Positions 25,295 through 38,413 of a stretch of DNA of 64,000 nt are shown piece after piece. The notes below the pieces were generated by a model. The model ran no database searches and had not been told where the DNA came from. It was given only the letters and a program-made list of their open reading frames with translations. The stretch comes from Pratylenchus scribneri (lineage: Eukaryota; Nematoda; Chromadorea; Rhabditida; Pratylenchidae), in NCBI GenBank assembly GCA_030063045.1, contig JAQSEB010000073.1, positions 124,001 to 188,000 on the forward strand. Reading direction: 5' to 3'. Numbering within the stretch: position 1 is the stretch's first letter; each line of letters begins with the position of its first letter. Both the position numbers and the translations under genes were made by a program.

Positions 25295-27334
25295 CCTAGG
25301 GTATATTTGACATGTTTTAGTTCAGGATTTGAATTTATTGAAATTTTTTTAATAGATTCATGTTCTCCATCAAAAAATACAAGCCTATCTTTTTTTAGAT
25401 TTTTAAAATACCCCATATTGATTTTTTATGAATTTCCAAAAATGGCCCCAAAATTCAATTATGCCTAGGGTATATTTGACATGTTTTAGTTCAGGATTTG
25501 AATTTTTTGAAATTTTTTTAATAGATGCATGTTCTCCATCAAAAAATACAAGCCTATCTTTTTTTAGATTTTTAAAATACCCCATATTGATTTTTTATGA
25601 ATTTCTAAACAATGGCCCCAAAATTCAATTATGCCTAGGGTATATTTGACATGTTTTAGTTCAGGATTTGAATTTTTTGAAATTTTTTTTAATAGATTCA
25701 TATTCTCCATTAAAAAATACCGGCATATCTTTTTTTTTTTTTAAAATACCCTCATATTGATTTTTTATGAATTTCTAAACAATAGCCCCAAAATTCAATT
25801 ATGCCTAGGGTATATTTGACATGTTTTAGTTCAGGATTTGAATTTTTTGAAATTTTTTTTAATAGATTCATATTCTCCATTAAAAAATACCGGCATATCT
25901 TTTTTTTTTTTAAAATACCCTCATATTGATTTTTTATGAATTTCTAAACAATAGCCCCAAAATTCAATTATGCCTAGGGTATATTTGACATGTTTTAGTT
26001 CAGGATTTGAATTTTTTGAAATTTTTTTAATAGATTCATGTTCTCCATCAAAAAATACAAGCCTATCTTTTTTTAGATTTTTAAAATACCCCATATTGAT
26101 TTTTTATGAATTTCCAAAAATGGCCCCAAAATTCAATTATGCCTAGGGTATATTTGACATGTTTTAGTTCAGGATTTGAATTTTTTGAAATTTTTTTAAT
26201 AGATGCATGTTCTCCATCAAAAAATACAGTCCTATATTTTTTTAGATTTTTAAAATACCCTCATATTGATTTTTTATGAATTTCTAAACAATGGCCCCAA
26301 AATTCAATTATGCCTAGGGTATATTTGACATGTTTTAGTTCAGGATTTGAATTTATTGAAATTCTTTTAATAGAATCATATTCTCCATCAAAAAATACAA
26401 GCCTATCTTTTTTTAGATTTTTAAAATACCCTCATATTGATTTTTTATGAATTTCTAAACAATGGCCCCAAAATTCAATTATGCCTAGGGTATATTTGAC
26501 ATGTTTTAGTTCAGGATTTGAATTTTTTGAAATTTTTTTTAATAGATGCATGTTCTCCATTAAAAAATACCGGCATATCTTTTTTTTTTTTTAAAATACC
26601 CTCATATTGATTTTTTATGAATTTCTAAACAATAGCCCCAAAATTCAATTATGCCTAGGGTATATTTGACATGTTTTAGTTCAGGATTTGAATTTATTGA
26701 AATTCTTTTAATAGAATCATATTCTCCATCAAAAAATACAAGCCTATCTTTTTTTAGATTTTTAAAATACCCCATATTGATTTTTTATGAATTTCCAAAA
26801 ATGGCCCCAAAATTCAATTATGCCTAGGGTATATTTGACATGTTTTAGTTCAGGATTTGAATTTTTTGAAATTTTTTTAATAGATGCATGTTCTCCATCA
26901 AAAAATACAGTCCTATATTTTTTTAGATTTTTAAAATACCCTCATATTGATTTTTTATGAATTTCTAAACAATGGCCCCAAAATTCAATTATGCCTAGGG
27001 TATATTTGACATGTTTTAGTTCAGGATTTGAATTTATTGAAATTCTTTTAATAGAATCATATTCTCCATCAAAAAATACAAGCCTATCTTTTTTTAGATT
27101 TTTAAAATACCCTCATATTGATTTTTTATGAATTTCTAAACAATGGCCCCAAAATTCAATTATGCCTAGGGTATATTTGACATGTTTTAGTTCAGGATTT
27201 GAATTTATTGAAATTCTTTTAATAGAATCATATTCTCCATCAAAAAATACAAGCCTATCTTTTTTTAGATTTTTAAAATACCCCATATTGATTTTTTATG
27301 AATTTCTAAACAATAGCCCCAAAATTCAATTATG
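25295..27334 (+). repeat. 12-monomer class F-rich unit, copy 2 (2,040 bp)
   Basis: Unit order is identical to copy 1. The 1 bp length change is explained by a T run in a C unit. B-type ends continue at about 25434, 26112 and 26794 on the same ~680 bp lattice. At 27335 the series breaks: an F unit with GAATCATATTC and ACCCTCAT follows instead of the F/E hybrid. Confidence 0.88.
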
Positions 27335-29378
27335 CCTAGGGTATATTTGACATGTTTTAGTTCAGGATTTGAATTTATTGAAATTCTTTTAATAGAATCA
27401 TATTCTCCATCAAAAAATACAAGCCTATCTTTTTTTAGATTTTTAAAATACCCTCATATTGATTTTTTATGAATTTCTAAACAATGGCCCCAAAATTCAA
27501 TTATGCCTAGGGTATATTTGACATGTTTTAGTTCAGGATTTGAATTTATTGAAATTCTTTTAATAGATGCATGTTCTCCATCAAAAAATACAGTCCTATA
27601 TTTTTTTAGATTTTTAAAATACCCTCATATTGATTTTTTATGAATTTCTAAACAATGGCCCCAAAATTCAATTATGCCTAGGGTATATTTGACATGTTTT
27701 AGTTCAGGATTTGAATTTATTGAAATTCTTTTAATAGAATCATATTCTCCATCAAAAAATACAAGCCTATCTTTTTTTAGATTTTTAAAATACCCTCATA
27801 TTGATTTTTTATGAATTTCTAAACAATGGCCCCAAAATTCAATTATGCCTAGGGTATATTTGACATGTTTTAGTTCAGGATTTGAATTTTTTGAAATTTT
27901 TTTTAATAGATGCATATTCTCCATCAAAAAATACAGTCCTATATTTTTTTAGATTTTTAAAATACCCTCATATTGATTTTTTATGAATTTCTAAACAATG
28001 GCCCCAAAATTCAATTATGCCTAGGGTATATTTGACATGTTTTAGTTCAGGATTTGAATTTTTTGAAATTTTTTTTTTAGATTCATATTCTCCATTAAAA
28101 AATACCGGCATATCTTTTTTTTTTTTTAAAATACCCTCATATTGATTTTTTATGAATTTCTAAACAATAGCCCCAAAATTCAATTATGCCTAGGGTATAT
28201 TTGACATGTTTTAGTTCAGGATTTGAATTTTTTGAAATTTTTTTAATAGATTCATGTTCTCCATCAAAAAATACAAGCCTATCTTTTTTTAGATTTTTAA
28301 AATACCCCATATTGATTTTTTATGAATTTCTAAACAATAGCCCCAAAATTCAATTATGCCTAGGGTATATTTGACATGTTTTAGTTCAGGATTTGAATTT
28401 TTTGAAATTTTTTTAATAGATGCATGTTCTCCATCAAAAAATACAAGCCTATCTTTTTTTAGATTTTTAAAATACCCCATATTGATTTTTTATGAATTTC
28501 TAAACAATGGCCCCAAAATTCAATTATGCCTAGGGTATATTTGACTTGTTTTAGTTCAGGATTTGAATTTTTTGAAATTCTTTTAATAGAATCATATTCT
28601 CCATCAAAAAATACAGTCCTATATTTTTTTAGATTTTTAAAATACCCTCATATTGATTTTTTATGAATTTCTAAACAATGGCCCCAAAATTCAATTATGC
28701 CTAGGGTATATTTGACATGTTTTAGTTCAGGATTTGAATTTTTTGAAATTTTTTTTTTAGATTCATATTCTCCATTAAAAAATACCGGCATATCTTTTTT
28801 TTTTTTTAAAATACCCTCATATTGATTTTTTATGAATTTCTAAACAATAGCCCCAAAATTCAATTATGCCTAGGGTATATTTGACATGTTTTAGTTCAGG
28901 ATTTGAATTTTTTGAAATTTTTTTAATAGATTCATGTTCTCCATCAAAAAATACAAGCCTATCTTTTTTTAGATTTTTAAAATACCCCCTTACTAATTTT
29001 TTCTGAATTTCTAAACAATGGCCCCAAAATTCAATTATGCCTAGGGTATATTTGACATGTTTTAGTTCAGGATTTGAATTTTTTGAAATTTTTTTAATAG
29101 AATCATATTCTCCATCAAAAAATACAAGCCTATCTTTTTTTAGATTTTTAAAATACCCCATATTGATTTTTTATGAATTTCTAAACAATGGCCCCAAAAT
29201 TCAATTATGCCTAGGGTATATTTGACATGTTTTAGTTCAGGATTTGAATTTTTTGAAATTTTTTTAATAGATTCATGTTCTCCATCAAAAAATACAAGCC
29301 TATCTTTTTTTAGATTTTTAAAATACCCCATATTGATTTTTTATGAATTTCCAAAAATGGCCCCAAAATTCAATTATG
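27335..29378 (+). repeat. Mosaic F/T/C/E units
   Basis: The units belong to known classes in a new order. Two C units near 28070 and 28750 lack the AAT after the T run (TTTTTTTTTAGATTC), and they are 680 bp apart with similar neighbours, so a short four-unit repeat is present. Minus-strand frames stay open over two neighbouring units here (28817-29161) because the spacing preserves frame; I do not regard this as a gene. Confidence 0.75.
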
Positions 29379-30744
29379 CCTAGGGTATATTTGACATGTT
29401 TTAGTTCAGGATTTGAATTTTTTGAAATTTTTTTAATAGATGCATGTTCTCCATCAAAAAATACAGTCCTATATTTTTTTAGATTTTTAAAATACCCTCA
29501 TATTGATTTTTTATGAATTTCTAAACAATGGCCCCAAAATTCAATTATGCCTAGGGTATATTTGACATGTTTTAGTTCAGGATTTGAATTTATTGAAATT
29601 CTTTTAATAGAATCATATTCTCCATCAAAAAATACAAGCCTATCTTTTTTTAGATTTTTAAAATACCCTCATATTGATTTTTTATGAATTTCTAAACAAT
29701 GGCCCCAAAATTCAATTATGCCTAGGGTATATTTGACATGTTTTAGTTCAGGATTTGAATTTATTGAAATTCTTTTAATAGAATCATATTCTCCATCAAA
29801 AAATACAAGCCTATCTTTTTTTAGATTTTTAAAATACCCCATATTGATTTTTTATGAATTTCTAAACAATAGCCCCAAAATTCAATTATGCCTAGGGTAT
29901 ATTTGACATGTTTTAGTTCAGGATTTGAATTTATTGAAATTCTTTTAATAGAATCATATTCTCCATCAAAAAATACAAGCCTATCTTTTTTTAAATTTTT
30001 AAAATACCCTCATATTGATTTTTTATGAATTTCTAAACAATGGCCCCAAAATTCAATTATGCCTAGGGTATATTTGACATGTTTTAGTTCAGGATTTGAA
30101 TTTATTGAAATTCTTTTAATAGATGCATGTTCTCCATCAAAAAATACAGTCCTATATTTTTTTAGATTTTTAAAATACCCTCATATTGATTTTTTATGAA
30201 TTTCTAAACAATGGCCCCAAAATTCAATTATGCCTAGGGTATATTTGACATGTTTTAGTTCAGGATTTGAATTTATTGAAATTCTTTTAATAGAATCATA
30301 TTCTCCATCAAAAAATACAAGCCTATCTTTTTTTAGATTTTTAAAATACCCCATATTGATTTTTTATGAATTTCTAAACAATGGCCCCAAAATTCAATTA
30401 TGCCTAGGGTATATTTGACTTGTTTTAGTTCAGGATTTGAATTTTTTGAAATTTTTTTTAATAGATGCATATTCTCCATCAAAAAATACAGTCCTATATT
30501 TTTTTAGATTTTTAAAATACCCTCATATTGATTTTTTATGAATTTCTAAACAATGGCCCCAAAATTCAATTATGCCTAGGGTATATTTGACATGTTTTAG
30601 TTCAGGATTTGAATTTTTTGAAATTTTTTTTAATAGATTCATATTCTCCATTAAAAAATACCGGCATATCTTTTTTTTTTTTTAAAATACCCTCATATTG
30701 ATTTTTTATGAATTTCTAAACAATGGCCCCAAAATTCAATTATG
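29379..30744 (+). repeat. 8-unit block, copy 1 of 3 (1,366 bp)
   Basis: Order T, F, F, F, F/T hybrid, F, T (GATGCATATTC), C. Copies start at 29379, 32448 (offset 3,069) and 41819 (offset 12,440). The rare TTTTTTTAAATTTTT spelling of the fourth unit is present here (~29990) and in copy 2 (~33060) but not in copy 3, so copies 1 and 2 are the closer pair. A TTGACTTG/TTGACATG change near 30417 separates copies 1 and 2. Confidence 0.88.
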
Positions 30745-32447
30745 CCTAGGGTATATTTGACATGTTTTAGTTCAGGATTTGAATTTATTGAAATTCTTTT
30801 AATAGATGCATGTTCTCCATCAAAAAATACAGTCCTATATTTTTTATTTTGTTAATATACCCTCATATTGATTTTATATGAATTTCTAAACAATAGCCCC
30901 AAAATTCAATTATGCCTAGGGTATATTTGACTTGTTTTAGTTCAGGATTTGAATTTTTTGAAATTTTTTTAATAGATGCATGTTCTCCATCAAAAAATAC
31001 AAGCCTATCTTTTTTTAGATTTTTAAAATACCCCATATTGATTTTTTATGAATTTCTAAACAATGGCCCCAAAATTCAATTATGCCTAGGGTATATTTGA
31101 CTTGTTTTAGTTCAGGATTTGAATTTTTTGAAATTCTTTTAATAGAATCATATTCTCCATCAAAAAATACAGTCCTATATTTTTTTAGATTTTTAAAATA
31201 CCCTCATATTGATTTTTTATGAATTTCTAAACAATAGCCCCAAAATTCAATTATGCCTAGGGTATATTTGACATGTTTTAGTTCAGGATTTGAATTTTTT
31301 GAAATTTTTTTAATAGATTCATGTTCTCCATCAAAAAATACAAGCCTATCTTTTTTTAGATTTTTAAAATACCCCATATTGATTTTTTATGAATTTCTAA
31401 ACAATGGCCCCAAAATTCAATTATGCCTAGGGTATATTTGACTTGTTTTAGTTCAGGATTTGAATTTTTTGAAATTCTTTTAATAGAATCATATTCTCCA
31501 TCAAAAAATACAGTCCTATATTTTTTTAGATTTTTAAAATACCCTCATATTGATTTTTTATGAATTTCTAAACAATAGCCCCAAAATTCAATTATGCCTA
31601 GGGTATATTTGACATGTTTTAGTTCAGGATTTGAATTTTTTGAAATTTTTTTAATAGATTCATGTTCTCCATCAAAAAATACAAGCCTATCTTTTTTTAG
31701 ATTTTTAAAATACCCCCTTACTAATTTTTTCTGAATTTCTAAACAATGGCCCCAAAATTCAATTATGCCTAGGGTATATTTGACATGTTTTAGTTCAGGA
31801 TTTGAATTTTTTGAAATTTTTTTAATAGAATCATATTCTCCATCAAAAAATACAGTCCTATATTTTTTATTTTGTTAATATACCCTCATATTGATTTTTT
31901 ATGAATTTCTAAACAATGGCCCCAAAATTCAATTATGCCTAGGGTATATTTGACATGTTTTAGTTCAGGATTTGAATTTATTGAAATTCTTTTAATAGAA
32001 TCATATTCTCCATCAAAAAATACAAGCCTATCTTTTTTTAGATTTTTAAAATACCCTCATATTGATTTTTTATGAATTTCTAAACAATGGCCCCAAAATT
32101 CAATTATGCCTAGGGTATATTTGACATGTTTTAGTTCAGGATTTGAATTTTTTGAAATTTTTTTTAATAGATGCATGTTCTCCATTAAAAAATACCGGCA
32201 TATCTTTTTTTTTTTTTAAAATACCCTCATATTGATTTTTTATGAATTTCTAAACAATAGCCCCAAAATTCAATTATGCCTAGGGTATATTTGACATGTT
32301 TTAGTTCAGGATTTGAATTTAATGAAATTCTTTTAATAGAATCATATTCTCCATCAAAAAATACAAGCCTATCTTTTTTTAGATTTTTAAAATACCCCAT
32401 ATTGATTTTTTATGAATTTCCAAAAATGGCCCCAAAATTCAATTATG
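30745..32447 (+). repeat. Ten-unit spacer between 8-unit blocks
   Basis: It contains F/T hybrid with A-type end, T, A-like, E, A-like, E ending TTTTTTCTGAA, A, F, C with GATGCATG, and an F unit with a private GAATTTAATG near 32320. With the preceding 8-unit block it makes an 18-unit, 3,069 bp interval, the same unit count as the 3,061 bp multimer at 6408 but a different composition. Confidence 0.75.
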
Positions 32448-33813
32448 CCTAGGGTATATTTGACATGTTTTAGTTCAGGATTTGAATTTTTTGAAATTTT
32501 TTTAATAGATGCATGTTCTCCATCAAAAAATACAGTCCTATATTTTTTTAGATTTTTAAAATACCCTCATATTGATTTTTTATGAATTTCTAAACAATGG
32601 CCCCAAAATTCAATTATGCCTAGGGTATATTTGACATGTTTTAGTTCAGGATTTGAATTTATTGAAATTCTTTTAATAGAATCATATTCTCCATCAAAAA
32701 ATACAAGCCTATCTTTTTTTAGATTTTTAAAATACCCTCATATTGATTTTTTATGAATTTCTAAACAATGGCCCCAAAATTCAATTATGCCTAGGGTATA
32801 TTTGACATGTTTTAGTTCAGGATTTGAATTTATTGAAATTCTTTTAATAGAATCATATTCTCCATCAAAAAATACAAGCCTATCTTTTTTTAGATTTTTA
32901 AAATACCCCATATTGATTTTTTATGAATTTCTAAACAATAGCCCCAAAATTCAATTATGCCTAGGGTATATTTGACATGTTTTAGTTCAGGATTTGAATT
33001 TATTGAAATTCTTTTAATAGAATCATATTCTCCATCAAAAAATACAAGCCTATCTTTTTTTAAATTTTTAAAATACCCTCATATTGATTTTTTATGAATT
33101 TCTAAACAATGGCCCCAAAATTCAATTATGCCTAGGGTATATTTGACATGTTTTAGTTCAGGATTTGAATTTATTGAAATTCTTTTAATAGATGCATGTT
33201 CTCCATCAAAAAATACAGTCCTATATTTTTTTAGATTTTTAAAATACCCTCATATTGATTTTTTATGAATTTCTAAACAATGGCCCCAAAATTCAATTAT
33301 GCCTAGGGTATATTTGACATGTTTTAGTTCAGGATTTGAATTTATTGAAATTCTTTTAATAGAATCATATTCTCCATCAAAAAATACAAGCCTATCTTTT
33401 TTTAGATTTTTAAAATACCCCATATTGATTTTTTATGAATTTCTAAACAATGGCCCCAAAATTCAATTATGCCTAGGGTATATTTGACATGTTTTAGTTC
33501 AGGATTTGAATTTTTTGAAATTTTTTTTAATAGATGCATATTCTCCATCAAAAAATACAGTCCTATATTTTTTTAGATTTTTAAAATACCCTCATATTGA
33601 TTTTTTATGAATTTCTAAACAATGGCCCCAAAATTCAATTATGCCTAGGGTATATTTGACATGTTTTAGTTCAGGATTTGAATTTTTTGAAATTTTTTTT
33701 AATAGATTCATATTCTCCATTAAAAAATACCGGCATATCTTTTTTTTTTTTTAAAATACCCTCATATTGATTTTTTATGAATTTCTAAACAATAGCCCCA
33801 AAATTCAATTATG
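32448..33813 (+). repeat. 8-unit block, copy 2 of 3
   Basis: It matches 29379-30744 at a constant 3,069 bp offset through both ends. It shares the TTTTTTTAAATTTTT mark. After it comes an E/F-type unit and then a class A unit with TTCACGATTTG (~34012), a mark otherwise seen only at ~8135 and ~11196. Confidence 0.88.
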
Positions 33814-35006
33814 CCTAGGGTATATTTGACATGTTTTAGTTCAGGATTTGAATTTTTTGAAATTTTTTTAATAGATTCATGTTCTCCATCAAAAAATACA
33901 AGCCTATCTTTTTTTAGATTTTTAAAATACCCCATATTGATTTTTTATGAATTTCTAAACAATAGCCCCAAAATTCAATTATGCCTAGGGTATATTTGAC
34001 TTGTTTTAGTTCACGATTTGAATTTTTTGAAATTTTTTTAATAGAATCATATTCTCCATCAAAAAATACAGTCCTATATTTTTTATTTTGTTAATATACC
34101 TTCATATTGATTTTTTATGAATTTCTAAACAATGGCCCCAAAATTCAATTATGCCTAGGGTATATTTGACTTGTTTTAGTTCAGGATTTGAATTTTTTGA
34201 AATTCTTTTAATAGAATCATATTCTCCATCAAAAAATACAGTCCTATATTTTTTTAGATTTTTAAAATACCCTCATATTGATTTTTTATGAATTTCTAAA
34301 CAATGGCCCCAAAATTCAATTATGCCTAGGGTATATTTGACATGTTTTAGTTCAGGATTTGAATTTTTTGAAATTTTTTTTAATAGATTCATATTCTCCA
34401 TTAAAAAATACCGGCATATCTTTTTTTATTTTTTAAAATACCCTCATATTGATTTTTTATGAATTTCTAAACAAGAGCCCCAAAATTCAATTATGCCTAG
34501 GGTATATTTGACATGTTTTAGTTCAGGATTTGAATTTTTTGAAATTCTTTTAATAGAATCATATTCTCCATCAAAAAATACAAGCCTATCTTTTTTTAGA
34601 TTTTTAAAATACCCCCTTACTAATTTTTTATGAATTTCTAAACAATGGCCCCAAAATTCAATTATGCCTAGGGTATATTTGACATGTTTTAGTTCAGGAT
34701 TTGAATTTTTTGAAATTTTTTTAATAGATGCATGTTCTCCATCAAAAAATACAAGCCTATCTTTTTTTAGATTTTTAAAATACCCCATATTGATTTTTTA
34801 TGAATTTCCAAAAATGGCCCCAAAATTCAATTATGCCTAGGGTATATTTGACATGTTTTAGTTCAGGATTTGAATTTTTTGAAATTTTTTTTAATAGATT
34901 CATATTCTCCATTAAAAAATACCGGCATATCTTTTTTTATTTTTTAAAATACCCTCATATTGATTTTTTATGAATTTCTAAACAAGAGCCCCAAAATTCA
35001 ATTATG
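33814..35006 (+). repeat. Switch from the class F mosaic back to the A/B/C/D/E mosaic
   Basis: Class F stops here and does not return until ~39305. C units regain the interrupted TTTTTTTATTTTTT spelling. ACAAGAGCC appears near 34474 and 34983, as at ~8595, linking this block to the 18-mer of 6408-9468. Confidence 0.78.
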
Positions 35007-38000
35007 CCTAGGGTATATTTGACATGTTTTAGTTCAGGATTTGAATTTTTTGAAATTCTTTTAATAGAATCATATTCTCCATCAAAAAATACAAGCCTAT
35101 CTTTTTTTAGATTTTTAAAATACCCCCTTACTAATTTTTTATGAATTTCTAAACAATGGCCCCAAAATTCAATTATGCCTAGGGTATATTTGACATGTTT
35201 TAGTTCAGGATTTGAATTTTTTGAAATTTTTTTAATAGATTCATGTTCTCCATCAAAAAATACAAGCCTATCTTTTTTTAGATTTTTAAAATACCCCCTT
35301 ACTAATTTTTTCTGAATTTCTAAACAATGGCCCCAAAATTCAATTATGCCTAGGGTATATTTGACATGTTTTAGTTCAGGATTTGAATTTTTTGAAATTC
35401 TTTTAATAGAATCATATTCTCCATCAAAAAATACAGTCCTATATTTTTTATTTTGTTAATATACCTTCATATTGATTTTTTATGAATTTCTAAACAATGG
35501 CCCCAAAATTCAATTATGCCTAGGGTATATTTGACTTGTTTTAGTTCAGGATTTGAATTTTTTGAAATTCTTTTAATAGAATCATATTCTCCATCAAAAA
35601 ATACAGTCCTATATTTTTTTAGATTTTTAAAATACCCTCATATTGATTTTTTATGAATTTCTAAACAATGGCCCCAAAATTCAATTATGCCTAGGGTATA
35701 TTTGACATGTTTTAGTTCAGGATTTGAATTTTTTGAAATTTTTTTTAATAGATTCATATTCTCCATTAAAAAATACCGGCATATCTTTTTTTATTTTTTA
35801 AAATACCCTCATATTGATTTTTTATGAATTTCTAAACAATAGCCCCAAAATTCAATTATGCCTAGGGTATATTTGACATGTTTTAGTTCAGGATTTGAAT
35901 TTTTTGAAATTTTTTTAATAGATTCATGTTCTCCATCAAAAAATACAAGCCTATCTTTTTTTAGATTTTTAAAATACCCCATATTGATTTTTTATGAATT
36001 TCCAAAAATGGCCCCAAAATTCAATTATGCCTAGGGTATTTTTGACATGTTTTAGTTCAGGATTTGAATTTTTTGAAATTTTTTTAATAGATGCATGTTC
36101 TCCATCAAAAAATACAAGCCTATCTTTTTTTAGATTTTTAAAATACCCCATATTGATTTTTTATGAATTTCTAAACAATGGCCCCAAAATTCAATTATGC
36201 CTAGGGTATATTTGACTTGTTTTAGTTCAGGATTTGAATTTTTTGAAATTCTTTTAATAGAATCATATTCTTCATCAAAAAATACAGTCCTATATTTTTT
36301 TAGATTTTTAAAATACCCTCATATTGATTTTTTATGAATTTCTAAACAATAGCCCCAAAATTCAATTATGCCTAGGGTATATTTGACATGTTTTAGTTCA
36401 GGATTTGAATTTTTTGAAATTTTTTTAATAGATTCATATTCTCCATTAAAAAATACAAGCCTATCTTTTTTTAGATTTTTAAAATACCCCCTTACTAATT
36501 TTTTATGAATTTATAAAAAATAGCCCCAAATTCAATTATGCCTAGGGTATATTTGACATGTTTTAGTTCAGGATTTGAATTTTTTGAAATTTTTTTTAAT
36601 AGATTCATATTCTCCATTAAAAAATACAGGCCTATCTTTTTTTATTTTTTAAAATACCCTCATATTGATTTTATATGAATTTCTAAACAATAGCCCCAAA
36701 ATTCAATTATGCCTAAGGTATATTTGACTTGTTTTAGTTCAGGATTTGAATTTTTTGAAATTTTTTTAATAGATTCATATTCTCCATCAAAAAATACAGT
36801 CCTATATTTTTTATTTTGTTAATATACCCTCATATTGATTTTATATGAATTTCTAAACAATAGCCCCAAAATTCAATTATGCCTAGGGTATATTTGACTT
36901 GTTTTAGTTCAGGATTTGAATTTTTTGAAATTTTTTTAATAGAATCATATTCTCCATCAAAAAATACAGTCCTATATTTTTTATTTTGTTAATATACCCT
37001 CATATTGATTTTATATGAATTTCAAAACAATAGCCCCAAAATTCAATTATGCCTAGGGTATATTTGACTTGTTTTAGTTCAGGATTTGAATTTTTTGAAA
37101 TTTTTTTAATAGATGCATGTTCTCCATCAAAAAATACAAGCCTATCTTTTTTTAGATTTTTAAAATACCCCATATTGATTTTTTATGAATTTCCAAAAAT
37201 GGCCCCAAAATTCAATTATGCCTAGGGTATATTTGACATGTTTTAGTTCAGGATTTGAATTTTTTGAAATTTTTTTTAATAGATTCATATTCTCCATTAA
37301 AAAATACCGGCATATCTTTTTTTATTTTTTAAAATACCCTCATATTGATTTTTTATGAATTTCTAAACAATAGCCCCAAAATTCAATTATGCCTAGGGTA
37401 TATTTGACATGTTTTAGTTCAGGATTTGAATTTTTTGAAATTCTTTTAATAGAATCATATTCTCCATCAAAAAATACAAGCCTATCTTTTTTTAGATTTT
37501 TAAAATACCCCCTTACTAATTTTTTATGAATTTCTAAACAATGGCCCCAAAATTCAATTATGCCTAGGGTATATTTGACATGTTTTAGTTCAGGATTTGA
37601 ATTTTTTGAAATTTTTTTAATAGATTCATGTTCTCCATCAAAAAATACAAGCCTATCTTTTTTTAGATTTTTAAAATACCCTCATATTGATTTTTTATGA
37701 ATTTCTAAACAATGGCCCCAAAATTCAATTATGCCTAGGGTATATTTGACATGTTTTAGTTCAGGATTTGAATTTTTTGAAATTTTTTTAATAGATTCAT
37801 GTTCTCCATCAAAAAATACAAGCCTATCTTTTTTTAGATTTTTAAAATACCCCCTTACTAATTTTTTCTGAATTTCTAAACAATGGCCCCAAAATTCAAT
37901 TATGCCTAGGGTATATTTGACATGTTTTAGTTCAGGATTTGAATTTTTTGAAATTTTTTTAATAGAATCATATTCTCCATCAAAAAATACAGTCCTATAT

Positions 38001-38413
38001 TTTTTATTTTGTTAATATACCCTCATATTGATTTTATATGAATTTCTAAACAATAGCCCCAAAATTCAATTATGCCTAGGGTATATTTGACTTGTTTTAG
38101 TTCAGGATTTGAATTTTTTGAAATTTTTTTAATAGAATCATATTCTCCATCAAAAAATACAGTCCTATATTTTTTATTTTGTTAATATACCCTCATATTG
38201 ATTTTATATGAATTTCTAAACAATAGCCCCAAAATTCAATTATGCCTAGGGTATATTTGACTTGTTTTAGTTCAGGATTTGAATTTTTTGAAATTTTTTT
38301 AATAGATGCATGTTCTCCATCAAAAAATACAAGCCTATCTTTTTTTAGATTTTTAAAATACCCCATATTGATTTTTTATGAATTTCCAAAAATGGCCCCA
38401 AAATTCAATTATG
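35007..38413 (+). repeat. Second copy of the 12.7-14.7 kb series plus mosaic
   Basis: 35007 to about 36996 matches 12701 to about 14690 at an offset of 22,306 bp, including ATTCTTCATC (~36269) and CCTAAGG (~36714). At 37000 this copy has intact A and B units where the left copy has the 14576-14744 chimera, so the chimera is the derived state. Later units (E, E, A, A, B) repeat the 17.6-19 kb style. Private marks are GGGTATTTTTGAC near 36035 and TTTCAAAACAATAG near 37020. Confidence 0.82.
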
